64,000 nt of DNA from Taiwanofungus camphoratus. Lineage: Eukaryota > Basidiomycota > Agaricomycetes > Polyporales > Taiwanofungaceae. A program made the position numbers and the translations under genes. Below the pieces are notes generated by a model. The model was not told the DNA's origin, made no database searches, and worked only from the letters and a program-made list of their open reading frames with translations. Shown in pieces: positions 53,500-64,000 of this stretch (its first letter is position 1; every line of letters begins with the position of its first letter). The stretch is from the NCBI GenBank assembly GCA_003999685.1, contig CP021222.1, positions 806,001-870,000 of the forward strand, given 5' to 3'.

Positions 53500-55236
53500 A
53501 TGGCTGCCCACGGCCCAATCAACGGCGTCAAGATCTCTCGTACGTCTTACGTTTCCCCAGCTCCATCCTTTACCATTCCCCCATCTACATCCCCCGGCGC
53601 GCACTCTTTCATCCTGCTTCCTGCTCTGCTTCCGGATCTTCTCTCGTCTTTTCCTTTTTGTCGCTCTGGCTTCCCCTTATGCCGCCACGCCCGCTCTCTC
53701 TGATCCGCAACATGCTCACTTCATCAGCCGTCGACGATCCGCGCAAGATCGTCAAGGTCGTCGCTTCAGACGGCAAGACCGGCGACGTCAGAGATCTCGT
53801 CTACACTAACTGCAAAGTCATCGGCAACGGCTCTTTCGGGATCGTCTTCCAGGCGAAGCTTCTTGACGAGCCAGAAGGGTCTTCTGAGATTGCCATCAAG
53901 AAGGTGCTGCAGGACAAGAGGTTCAAGGTATGCACGTCCTTTCCGTTCCAGAGACAGCTCCTCTTCAATGGGCTCGATGTCACGCACGATGCTCGAAGAC
54001 GGTGCTCATTGCTCGCGTTGCTGCGGATCCGTTAGAATCGTGAACTGCAAATCATGAGGCTTGTATCACATCCCAACGTAGTCGATCTCAAAGCGTTCTT
54101 CTACTCTAATGGTGACAAGGTGAGCGCCCGCCCCCTCCGCAGCCGCCAGGAAAGAGACAGGAGCGGTCGAACTGACGCCAGTCGCAAAAGAAAGACGAAG
54201 TGTACCTCAATCTCGTGCTCGAATACGTCCCAGAAACCGTATATCGCGCTAGTCGTCACTACGCGAAGCTCAAGCAACCCATGCCCATGCTGCAGATCAA
54301 GCTGTATATGTACCAGCTCCTCCGCTCCCTCATGTACATTCACTCTATCGGGATCTGTCACCGAGATATCAAACCCCAGAACCTCCTTCTCAATCCGGCG
54401 ACAGGTGTCCTCAAGCTGTGCGATTTTGGCTCTGCGAAGATCCTCGTCGCAGGCGAGCCCAACGTGAGCTATATCTGCTCGAGGTACTACAGAGCTCCAG
54501 AGCTCATCTTTGGAGCGACAAACTATACGACGAATATCGGTTAGTAGGTGTCATCATCTTTGGCATTCTGTCATTCACGTTCGTGCAGACATTTGGTCGA
54601 CGGGTTGCGTCATGGCGGAGCTGATGTTGGGCCAGCCGCTCTTCCCCGGTGAGAGCGGAATCGATCAGTTGGTGGAGATCATCAAGGTGCTCGGAACACC
54701 TTCGCGAGAGCAGATCAAGACGATGAATCCCAACTATATGGAACACAAATTTCCGCAGATCAAACCCCACCCCTTCTCGAAGGTGAGTCGTACCGATACC
54801 ATGCCTGTGCGTAACGCACCTCACGCGACCCTGCCAGGTCTTCCGGCCTCGCACGGCGCCAGAGGCTATCGATCTTGTTCAGAAATTGCTAGAGTACACG
54901 CCCGAAGCGCGGTTGAGCGCCGTGGAGGCCATGTGCCATCCGTTCTTTGACGAGCTACGAGTGGAAGGCGCGAAAATGCCAAATGGGAAGGAGTTTCCCC
55001 CGCTGTTTGACTTTACTCGGGAGGGTGAGTGTCCATTCACACGGCGCTGGCGTGCTCGCGCCCGCGGATGCCACCATCTCATTACTCACTCGAATGATGC
55101 AGAGCTGTCAGTGCGACCAGACCTAATGCGGCAGCTGGTGCCATCCCACTGCGAGAAGGAGCTGGCCTCACGCTCGATTCACTTGGACAATTTTGTGCCG
55201 ATACCACTGGAGCAGATGAGGATCTCCCTGGATTGA
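53500..55236 (+). CDS. gsk3: Glycogen synthase kinase 3 homologue
   Basis: A Ser/Thr kinase of the CMGC group. Exons 53500-53539, 53728-53927, 54036-54119, 54191-54539, 54589-54782, 54838-55024, 55103-55236; 395 residues. Gly-rich loop IGNGSFGIV, catalytic Lys71 in AIKK, catalytic loop [11 protein letters not shown] (Asp167), DFGSAK, and the GSK-3 hallmark activation loop [14 protein letters not shown], whose Tyr202 corresponds to the autophosphorylated Tyr216 of GSK-3beta. The N-terminus is short and lacks the inhibitory Ser9 motif of animal GSK-3, as in other fungi. The 3' end leaves about 500 bp before met30 (55237-55737), where I see nothing else. Confidence 0.95.
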
Positions 55237-55737
55237 CTGACGGGCTTTGCAGCCTGTGGTGGGACTTGTCGTCGTCGTCACTTGTCTTTCTTTTCACATG
55301 AGGTGTCCAACCTAGTCTGCTTTCTTCAGCTGTTTCCATTGCCACTTCTCTATATATCTTGAGTTGAACAGCGGCCTTGCCGGCTCCCATTTGTATACGA
55401 TACATATGTTGTGTTCTGACGGCCTCATCCGGTGCAGAGGAGGTTAGGTAGCTTGTTACATAAGTTGCACGCAGATGTTGTCATGAAATTATGAAATGCA
55501 GAGCACTCGACATATGTAGCATATGGGCTTCTGAGCCATCCTCGCAGGAAAAAAAGATGAGAGAATTTCCGGAAAAGGCAACTGCGGAATGTTTTGGGCT
55601 GAGTCAGCGCTTAGGCGCTCCTTGCGCCATGTCGCGTACTCTTCACGCGACCTCACAATTGCGCGGGCGTTTTACGTGCCCGGGCGGTTTCTGTTCTCTA
55701 TATACTCCGAGTTGGCTGCCCACCTCTCTTTCCAACC

Positions 55738-58419
55738 ATGTCCACGGCCTCCTCAGTGCCGTCGCCATACGTCTGTGACACCCTACCTCCCGCCCGTATC
55801 GCTCCCGAGTCGTCGTCAAGGTCGCCGAGCCCGATGCCACTCCCGACGCCCCCAGTCACGGCCTTCGACGCCCCCATCATCGACAACTCGTCCCTAGCCA
55901 TGGTGACCAAGCCGGAGACACCGCAGGAGGAGATCCCGCGCCCTCCGGAGCAGCTGCAGCCGCCGGCGAGGAAACTATGCGTGCGGCATCAGCGGATGGC
56001 GGACGAGGGGACCAACCTCAAGCTTCAGCAGGTAAGAACTTGTGTTGTCTCTCGATCGTCGTTTGAGGGGCTTCGGAAGTGCTTGATGTATCGTTCTGTG
56101 TCTCCGTGGTTGATACTGCGACATCGCGGGTGACTGGATCAGGGATATGTGGCACACCTTGATCCCTTGTGGTGATTGCATTGTCTGGGATCATTGTTTG
56201 GCTCTTCGAGGTTGCGGACCTCGCAAGAGTGTCGCAGTCAGCGGGAACTAGTGCCCGGCATGTTTCGTCGTCCCATCAGGCGGTGATCAGCGACCTGTCG
56301 TGTCGTTTGGGGCAGGTACTTATTCTTTATTTTTAGGCACTCGATGCTCTGCCCGTTCAAGAACGTGAGGCCGTCAATGCAGTATGGTCAAACTTCTCCT
56401 CCTCTTCTCATCCTCGCCGTGCTCTCATCCTCCAGGGTCTGCTCACGATGTGCTGCTTTTCGCAACTGTCCTTACTCTCCGAACAGCTTGCGCACCTTAT
56501 CCGTCTCGATCCTTTCACTGTCTTTCCGCGGGAGGTTTCCTTGAAGATCCTTGGCTCTCTTGATGCGACGTCGCTTTGTCGTGCAGCACAGGTCAGCAGA
56601 CAATGGAAGAGTCTTGCAGATGACGATATCTTGTGGCGAGGAATCTGCGAGCAACACATCGGTCAGAAGTGCCTGAAGTGCGGTTGGGGTTTGCCTATAC
56701 TCGAGAAACGCCGCGCAATTCGCATTCCATCTACGTCTGCTTTTCCGTCTCCATCTCCAGCTGTCCTTGAAACTTCGTCTTCACGCAATAAGCGAGAACT
56801 TGAACCCGATGCATCACATGTAGGGCCATCATCGAAGCGGAAGAAGCGCAATTGGGATGATCTGCAAGAGCCTCATAGCCATTATACTGAACCATCGTCG
56901 TCGACGATGGCCTCTCCTGACCCAAGTACTAGTCGGCCCCTCTCTCCGAATCCCCTCATTGCACCAAATCCTCCTTCTACTTCTGACACATTTACACGAC
57001 CGTGGAAGGATGTCTACTGCGAGCGTCTGGCGATCGAACGGAACTGGCGGCGCGGCCGATGTACGGTCCGCACACTTAAGGGGCACACAGACGGTGTGAT
57101 GTGTCTGCAATTTAATGAGACCCTGTCTCATCCAGCGTTTCCGGTCCTCATCACGGGATCTTATGACCGCACTGCGCGCGTATGGAATCTTGAAACTGGT
57201 ACAGAGGTGCATTGCCTGACCGGGCATACGCGTGCCGTGCGCGCGTTGCAGTTCGACGAGGCCAAGCTTATCACAGGCAGCATGGACCATACGATGCGCG
57301 TGTGGAATTGGCGGACGGGCAAGTGCCTCAGGACCCTGGAAGGCCATACTGAGGGCGTGGTATGCTTGAATTTCGACTCGAGCGTCCTAGCCAGCGGCAG
57401 TGTGGACACGACCGTGAAAATTTGGAATTTCAAAACCGGCGAATGCTTTACACTGCGAGGACATTCGGACTGGGTCAATGCGGTGCAGCTTTGGGACTCC
57501 AGCGGAAATAGCGAGAAGTCGTCCAGTTCGCCTAACGCGAATCTATTCGACTCTGCACTCGCCGAATACGGGACGTCCTCGTCAACAGGATCCGCGCCTA
57601 ATGTCGACCACGGTAAGATGTTGTTTTCGGCATCGGACGATGGTACCATCAGGCTGTGGGACCTTTCGCTGCGGACATGTGTGCGGTTTTTCAAGGGTCA
57701 CGTCGGACAGGTGCAGAGCCTGAAATTGCTAGTTGTGGACGAAGACTGCGATGAGCCGAATACAGAGATTGGCCCTGACTCCGAGACACCTGGCGCACCA
57801 ATTAGCCAGCGTTCCAGGGCAGCATCTGGTATACCTGGCCTCGACAGCGCTTCGTTTACCAATCCTTTGATACCTTCGACGGGCCACATTGGCTATATAC
57901 CCGGGGCGCTGACTCCTCCAGCGTTTGATCCCCATACTACCCGTTCAGTGCAGCGTCTACAGCCTACACCTTCAACACCCATGGAAATGGGACTCGGGGA
58001 CAGGAAGAAGGGTAAAGACATGAGTACGCCCGCAAGTGCCAAACGCCAGAAGCGGGTTCTCATCTCAGGCAGTCTTGATAACACAATCAAGTTGTGGGAC
58101 ATTGAAACCGGCAAGGCGGTGAGAACACTATTTGGCCACATCGAGGGCGTATGGGCCGTCGCCAGCGATAAGCTGCGGCTTGTGAGTGGTAGTCATGACC
58201 GCACGATTAAGGTAACATGTTCCCTCGCCGTAACGAGATATGTCTTCTGTCGATGTTAATTTGTCCCGTGACTATTAGGTATGGGTTCGCGAAGAGGGCC
58301 GGTGCATGGCCACTCTCGTTGGACACAGAGGTGCAGTGACATGCCTTGCACTCGGCGAAGACAAGATTGTATCTGGTAGCGACGATGGTGATGTCAGGCT
58401 CTGGAGTTTCAGCGGATGA
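55738..58419 (+). CDS. met30: F-box/WD40 protein Met30 (SCON-2), SCF substrate receptor
   Basis: The specificity subunit of the SCF(Met30) ubiquitin ligase, which controls sulfur-amino-acid regulators and the cell cycle. Exons 55738-56031, 56337-58211, 58279-58419; 769 residues. The N-terminal family motif KLCVRHQRMADEGTNLKLQQ is followed by ALDALPVQEREAVNAVW, the F-box (LDPFTVFPREVSLKILGSLD), a Ser/Pro-rich linker of about 110 residues, then WD repeats beginning RTLKGHTDGVMCLQF, with an insertion of about 120 residues between the fifth and sixth. The last repeats are VRTLFGHIEGVWAV and ATLVGHRGAVTCLAL, ending DVRLWSFSG. The first intron (305 bp) is long for this genome. Confidence 0.94.
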
Positions 58420-58639
58420 ATGCTGCATTGACTTTCGGATTTCATCCACATGACAACATGTGGCGTTTGTTAACATTGCAGGGTTAGGATGTTTCTTTTT
58501 AAAAATTACCATTCAGTCAATATTGTTATATCTGCCAAATTTTTTGTACAAGCACACCTTTGTACTGTGAACTATGTCGTCAGGTTCACTTTCAGATCAC
58601 GCATTTCATTACAAGGATCTGAATCAAAGTTTGGAAGCT

Positions 58640-58735
58640 GGTGGCGTGGCCGAGTTGGTCTAAGGCGTTGGATTTAAGTATGTCTTGATTCCCAATGGGC
58701 GCAAGTCCGCGCGAGTTCGAACCTCGCCGCCACCA
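58640..58735 (+). tRNA. tRNA-Leu (anticodon UAA), with an 11-bp intron
   Basis: The acceptor stem GGTGGCG pairs with CGCCACC, discriminator A at 58735. The D arm GCCGAGTTGGTCTAAGGC and T arm GCGAGTTCGAACCTCGC match A and B boxes, and a long variable arm (TGGGCGCAAGTCC) marks a class II tRNA. The anticodon TAA (58675-58677) gives Leu (UUA codons). Bases 58679-58689 are a short intron one base after the anticodon. The bottom pair of the anticodon stem (A31-C39) is a mismatch, so the exact intron edge is less certain. No CCA is encoded. Confidence 0.9.
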
Positions 58736-59167
58736 AGTAAGTTTTGTTTTGATCCCTCATCTCACAAATGTTTTGCAATCAATCTGCTACACTACACGGC
58801 ATGAACTACACGGAAAGCTCTGCATATCAAATATAAGCAACTTCCAATAGAACTTGGCATTGGTCAGAACAGCTTCCAGGGAGATGAAAGGAAAAATATG
58901 AGTCGTGACATCTTACTTATGAGGAAGGGTGTTCAGCTTACCCCACTAATGCTATCCTTACCACCTGGCATTTCTCGCACACTGAATGAATGGTGGCGAA
59001 CAAATACCATCAATAGTCGCCTACAAAGGTAGCCAGTTGAGTGGCCAGAAAGGAATTGCTCACCGGCGGGTTGGTTTGAATTGATCAGGACTGTCATGTG
59101 CATCCCATAAACTTGCGACACTCGATGTAGTACGTTTACTTCTGCATAACCAGGACAGGAGGGATGA
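58736..59167. other. Intergenic, no gene seen
   Basis: About 430 bp between the tRNA and the 3' end of the 181-residue gene on the minus strand; nothing recognisable beyond T-runs after the tRNA. Confidence 0.35.
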
Positions 59168-60062
59168 TTAAGTTATTTGAATTTTCAGCTCATGCGTAGT
59201 CACAACGCACTTAGGTCGCGCTTCTTGAGCAGTCTCGTAAACTGCGGCCGTTGGTTTCTCTTCAGTTGTTGGCTGTAAGTCAACCTTGCTATCGACAACT
59301 GCCTGAGGTGCCTGCGATTTCAAGAAGGTAAATTCCATGTCTGCGCTGAGTTGAAGTGTTTACCTCTACTTCACCACGCGGAGGAGCACTGGCTAGAACG
59401 TCATCATCATCGGTACCAAAAATATCGGTGTGTTTTCCACCAGGAGCTGTGCGAACACGCCGCGAGGGCCGAAACGCGGCTGATCCAGACTCTACGGAGA
59501 CAGAATGGTGTTCATAGGTATCATGGTTTGGCGGCAGAAGTAAAGTGACCTGAAGTTGTCGTGTCAGCTGGTATGGAGGCCTTGGCATCGGAAGATTCTT
59601 CAACACCGGCAATAGTTCCAAAACGGGCATACTCTATTAGAATATCGTACATATGAACAACTTAAAGGAGGAGATGTGAGTATGAGACAAGCAACACGTT
59701 CACATACTGGGTAGCTTCTGAATGCTTGTGAGATTGGTATCGACTGTGACACCTGCGTACCTGGGCGGCCTTGAATTCCAAGCGGGTAGATGCTAATAAT
59801 GTCGCGCTTACTTGAGAAACTCTAATAGGGAACGCTTGGTGAAGATAATATGAGTAGTGTCCCAGTCTAGCATGCCTTTACAACGTTCACCGTAGGCTTA
59901 TTAACCACCCACACCTTACAGGTATCTTATAACGTACCGAGGTTAGCGGGCCAGTCTCGCTCTTTCGACATATCAATGACGTTGGAAGGAGTAAATCTGC
60001 CTCAACGGTCATCCTCCATTTTCCCGCGATGTGATGGTATGCACATACCCTGGAGACGACAT
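59168..60062 (-). CDS. Unknown protein, 181 residues, seven exons
   Basis: Exons 60049-60062, 59938-59996, 59812-59875, 59708-59760, 59550-59633, 59364-59491 and 59168-59311 join with consistent phases to 181 residues. The start MSSPGFTPSNVIDMSKERDW is followed by a middle with TTHIIFTKRSLLEFLKYAG and a basic-aromatic segment FRPSRRVRTAPGGKHTDIFG, then a DDDD run and a polar tail. The RVRTAPGG...DIFG stretch recalls the short conserved motif of HN1/Jupiter-type microtubule-associated proteins, but the similarity is weak and I do not assign function. The gene is head-to-head with coq7 (175 bp between starts), so the two may share a promoter. Confidence 0.55.
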
Positions 60063-60237
60063 GTTGAGAAGAGGTTGCGGCAGAAGTAGACTAAGTCTTG
60101 AGTTGGACCGTTGGACCGTAGTCAAGGACAAGGTGTTGGGCAGCCACTGCACGTGACCGATATCCAATGTTGGTTTGGACTAGCACGTTATTCTAAGTTA
60201 GCCCCCCACATTGACTATCTGTGCTGTAGAATTCAAC

Positions 60238-61075
60238 ATGCTAGCGGCTTCGGTGATGCTCAGAGCCAGTTGTGCTCGTTCACACAAGCCTTTCCTATTT
60301 CTGCACCGCCGGTCGCTAACTGTGTCAACATCGAACCCTTCTGAGGCCTATCTCGACCCAGCAAAATCTCGAGAGCCATCCATCACTACAACACCTACAG
60401 AACTTCCAGATCATCAAAAGCATACATTAGAGAGCGCTCTGCGTGTCGACCAGGCAGGAGAGCTGGCTGCCAACTACATCTACATGGGTCAGATGGCGGT
60501 TCTCGGTCGTGATCCTGCCATTGGTCCCCTCATTCAGGCAAGCAAACTTACCAACCGTATGCTGAATCATTTCTGAGCAGCAAGACTACCCATCGCCGTT
60601 CACGAATGTAGGAAATGTGGGATCAGGAAAAGAAGCATCTAGCTGTCATGAACAAGCTCCAAGTACAACACCGCGTACGGCCCACCGTGCTCTGGGAGGC
60701 AGCACGAGTTGCAGGCTTTGGACTAGGCGCAGTCACAGCACTCATGGGTAAGAAAGCAGCAATGGCTTGCACTGAAGCTGTGGAGACTGTAATCGGAGAG
60801 CACTATGACGAGTATGTCTAGCCAATGTTGCTTTAACATTTAGATATTGGCTAATAACTCCGCTCAGTCAGCTGAAAGAGATGGAGGATCTTCCGCCGTC
60901 CCATCCTAGCGTACCGCTCCTTAAGGAAGTCATTCAAGAGTTCCGAGACGATGAACTCGAGCATCTCGACATTGCCGTGGATAATCATTCTCAGCGGGCA
61001 CCGGCGCACGCGCTACTGAGCACCGTGATTGGAGCCGGATGTAAAGTAGCTATAGAGCTTTGCAAGAGATTTTAG
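60238..61075 (+). CDS. coq7: Ubiquinone biosynthesis hydroxylase COQ7, mitochondrial
   Basis: A di-iron hydroxylase for the penultimate step of ubiquinone synthesis (demethoxyubiquinone to demethylubiquinone), on the matrix side of the inner membrane. Exons 60238-60537, 60612-60811, 60868-61075; 235 residues. N-terminal presequence MLASVM-like, Arg/Ser-rich ([12 protein letters not shown]). Iron ligands lie in the repeated pattern [10 protein letters not shown] (Glu), EMWDQEKKH (Glu, His), [15 protein letters not shown] (Glu) and EFRDDELEH (Glu, His). The first intron starts with GC (CAG|GCAAGC) and ends TGTAG; splicing there restores [11 protein letters not shown]. The stop codon is 82 bp from the end of the convergent complex I subunit gene. 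Confidence 0.94.
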
Positions 61076-61157
61076 ACTAAAGACGTTGATTCGGCCCATA
61101 CTTTGTCGATAATAATATTGAACAGGCAATGACCAATCTTGCACAATGTGTATGCGT

Positions 61158-61634
61158 TCAATCCGAAGATTCTGATGATGCAGAGATACGGGCTAGTGAC
61201 TCGTTCTTCAATTTTCCACTCCAGCTCCACTTTCCCTGGTCATACGAGTATTGTTAGAAGGAAAACAACATCAACAGAATGTACACGTACGTCCTGTTTA
61301 GAAGCAAGATACAAGATGGCGCCGGGGAAGAGGACGAGACCGCAGATAGATTGGAAGGTAGTACGTGGAGTGAAGCGGAAGTGCTTATACACGTTTTCGC
61401 GCTGAGAGAACAATGTTAGAAGTGGAAGACTGAATCTTAGAGAGAGAGATACCATATGGTTCCATCGCTCGATGGCGGGATCAAGCTGGTTCAGTCGACG
61501 ATCCGATCAGTACAATTATATGGGTTCTCATTTCACCCAGTTACTCACTTTGGTGTACCCTAAACATGGGAGGAGTATAAGATGTCAGACATACGAGCAT
61601 CAAACTAGAAACAAAACTGACCATGGCCGGCCAT
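61158..61634 (-). CDS. Complex I accessory subunit, B15/NDUFB4-like, mitochondrial
   Basis: Exons 61622-61634, 61549-61559, 61453-61485, 61291-61401, 61158-61235; 81 residues: MAGHGYTKLDPAIERWNHMR, then RENVYKHFRFTPRTTF, a hydrophobic membrane segment SICGLVLFPGAILYLA, and a polar end. This is the fungal pattern of the B15 (NDUFB4-type) membrane-arm subunit: a short N-terminus, one transmembrane helix, no cleaved presequence. Exons of 13 and 11 bp were located from the phases. The start ATGGCCGGCCAT is a palindrome, so an ATG is seen on both strands, but only the minus reading continues into the conserved exons. Confidence 0.82.
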
Positions 61635-61755
61635 GATGGTGGTCGAGAGATGGAGCGTATGTTGACAATTGTTTTGAGCGGCTCTTCTCGCAACCACCAC
61701 CATCACTCAGGTCCTTCTCACAAATCATATACTACGCATAGCGCATTTGCCCTCC

Positions 61756-64000
61756 ATGGCTTACAACCGCGAATGGGATAGGGGGAAGCATCCTATGGAA
61801 GAGGGTTCTTCGTGGCAGTACCAGGCACCAAGAGCTAATGTTCATCCGAGGGATGAGGATTACTACGGTGAAGGAAAGCGCAGAAAGTACAACAACGGGG
61901 TCGGTCTTACCTACCTGCCTTTCACCCTCTGTTACCTCATTGTGAAACATTGGCAGAACTACGAGTCCTCTTATGATAAGGGTTACGACGATGGCGCCCA
62001 TGATGGTGGCCACGCACGTCAGGTCGACTACGCTCAAGACTACCCAACGGATGACCGTTATCAAAGAGGCGGTGGACACAGCAAGAAACGGCTGATTCCC
62101 AGTGAACCAAGCCCACATGTCATATTCTTAGGGTTGGATCCTGACTTTACCGAAGCGGACGTTCGTGAAATTCTTCCCAGTGTTAGCTGACCAAAGTGGC
62201 TTAAGATATTGCTATCGCAGCTTCAAGCATATCTCACCAGCAACAGTTGTAGCGTCGAAACGGTTACTATAATCCGAGACAGAACAACAGGCACTTGCCC
62301 CTTCGTCCTTCCTGCTTGTTTCGCAGTGCATTGACGTTCTTTCCTTTTCCTCCGGCATTGTCTTGTTTCTTTCAAGGTCTATCCAAAGGTTTCGGTTTCG
62401 CTCAGTTCACGAGCACCGAGCATGCTCGCGCATTTGTCGATCCGCTCTTCCCATTTATCCAAGTACCGCCTCCTGCTTCGCATGGTGCCTCTGCAACTTC
62501 CGCCTTCTACAAGGCACTCGAGGCAGGCAGCTCGGCTCCACCTGGTGGCCGCCGCGTGAAGATCGATTATTCGCAGAGTGCCAGCCCGGGTGAGAGACGT
62601 GCTCGTGGCCCTCAGCATACGAATGATGGCACGCGTGACATCGGCAACACTCAGGCGCCCGTTCTCCTTTTCCGCGGACTCGATCCACTTTCGGGCCCTC
62701 AAGCCATCGCTCAGGCTATGAAGACATCTGCTGGTCCTGGCAAGGACGGTGCCCGTGGCATGCGAAGAATCATCCTCATCAAGGACAAGGTTACTATGGC
62801 CAGCTGGGGATTTGCATTCGTAGAATTTGTGGATGTGCAGGTGTGTGACTGGTTCCTTTGCAGCATTGGATATGATTGATACTTCGCTTATAGTCTGCGT
62901 CGGCTGTACTTGGCGCGACGATGTCCCCTCAAATCCATCCCTCAGGTTTTCGCATATCTGACCGACCAGTCGCGGCCTCTTTCGCACATCCGTATTCCTT
63001 CCAGCCGCTGCCAGATTACACTCTCCGTGATGAGGCGTGCGTCATGTCAACGGCAAGCCTCGGCGGCGTCGAGGGCACATGGATGAGATATTGGGACGAG
63101 GCCTCCACTGCAGCCGTGCTTGAATTCAAGGTCGAGGAGCCCGTTGTTCAACCTGTCGTGGCACCGGTCAAGGAGAAAAAGGATAAGAAAAAGACTAAAT
63201 GTTCATCTTCTGCCATCTTTTCCTTGATATTGCCATTGATGTCTTCGGAAGCTGTCTATGAGACTACGGCTCCACCAGTTGATGAACGACCAATGGAGGC
63301 ATCAGCTCTCCCTGTATCGGACAAACCTGTCACTTTGAGTTTCAAGGGCGGGCTCATGGGCAAGCAAGGCACTACAGTGGCGAATGCAGATAGTGCTAGG
63401 AAGCCTGCGCCGCTTTCGCTTGCGTTCTCATTGACGGAGGATGCATTACTGGCTGATGCGACCGCGGGCGAGGACGAGAACCAAAAGAGCACAGCCGAAG
63501 ACCCCAAGGGTTTGTCTCATACCTTGAGATCCACGCGAATGGCGTTGTGGATGTGGGCGTTGACGTGTTCATTATCATAATCTGCAGTTACTGCCGCGAA
63601 GAAAGTCGCGCCATTGATCGCGAGCAAGAAGGCATGTACCTTCAAGGGTCTTGACTACCAGCCACTGACCTGCGGTCATAACATCTTGCTGACTTTGGGT
63701 GGTCTTTCCCAGATTGTTAATAACATTAACAAATGGAACCAAGTACAGGAAGTATTGAGTCAGGATGTGGCTACGTCGTCTACTACAGAAACCCCTGCAG
63801 TAAGTCATACTCGTCCTTCACATGATAGCCGGCTCACAGTGTTCCATACCAGGCCGCGCCTCCGAGCGTACCGGCTCCGGTGGCCAAAGCGAAATCGGCT
63901 ACTCCGGGACCTCCAGAGGCCGAGTTCGAGTTCTCTGATACGAATGCGATGACCTGTCTCTTGTGCGCCCGGCAATTTAAGTCACTTGAACAGCTCAAGC
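61756..64000 (+). CDS. RNA-binding protein, RBM5/RBM10-like splicing regulator (partial)
   Basis: Nine exons within the window (61756-61899, 61957-62160, 62221-62290, 62377-62840, 62894-63200, 63252-63509, 63588-63631, 63713-63799, 63853 to the right edge). The N-terminus is rich in Tyr, Asp, Gly and Arg. RRM1 begins HVIFLGLDPDFTEADL and continues to LSKGFGFAQF; RRM2 runs from PVLLFRGLDPLSG to WGFAFVEF. Then VTLSFKGG, the conserved NINKWNQVQEVL, and the start of a C2H2 zinc finger, CLLCARQFKSLEQLK. A G-patch would be expected past the edge. Two introns need GC donors (after 62290 and after 63631). It shares a 121-bp divergent promoter with the complex I subunit gene. Confidence 0.85.

Noticed and set aside
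1-64000. CRISPR arrays, bacterial operons or rRNA genes.
   Set aside because: No regularly spaced short repeats and no rRNA signatures; introns and gene content are fungal nuclear.

Overview
The window is nuclear DNA of a basidiomycete fungus, most likely an agaricomycete. Genes carry many introns of about 45-65 bp with GT-AG (and a few GC-AG) borders. The recognisable products are fungal housekeeping proteins: cap methyltransferase, Cdc25, Rsp5, GSK-3, Met30/SCON-2, COQ7, complex I subunits and a fungal bestrophin. Spliced models were built by hand; every complete one sums to a whole number of codons.

Layout. 1-210: 3' end of an unidentified gene. About 400-7225 and 11515-19000: an accessory region built from repeats that carry a family of intronless genes of about 200 codons, beginning MTWV(Y/F)GWP and ending in a very acidic tail, which I do not recognise. 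It has six open copies (1127-1738, 3366-3956, 5641-6252, 12177-12779, 15706-16317, 18443-18970) and two decayed ones (about 11515-11955 and 34240-34650). The left dimer (400-3960) and right dimer (12177-17400) are mirror images flanking the mRNA cap methyltransferase gene (7327-9832). Short TIR elements have inserted upstream of or behind several copies, including one element nested in another. 20539-23248: Cdc25.

24301-34673: a block almost without CpG dinucleotides, containing a family copy whose CpGs have become TpG/CpA, split by a young, whole-looking Ty3/gypsy chromovirus (25542-33285) with near-identical LTRs.

35400-64000: an ordinary gene-dense arm. In order: an SGNH esterase (IAH1 type, +), Rsp5/NEDD4 ubiquitin ligase (-), an M1 aminopeptidase with 27 exons (+), a hypothetical protein (+), bestrophin (+), the complex I 24-kDa subunit (-), GSK-3 kinase (+), F-box/WD40 Met30 (+), tRNA-Leu(UAA) (+), an unknown 181-aa protein (-), COQ7 (+), a complex I B15/NDUFB4-like subunit (-) and an RBM5/RBM10-like RNA-binding protein cut by the right edge (+). 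COQ7 and both complex I subunits serve the respiratory chain; Cdc25, Rsp5, GSK-3 and Met30 are cell-cycle and proteolysis regulators.

The most novel content is the MTWV-GWP family with its mirror-image repeat array, its tandem and inverted duplications, and CpG-specific decay of one copy.
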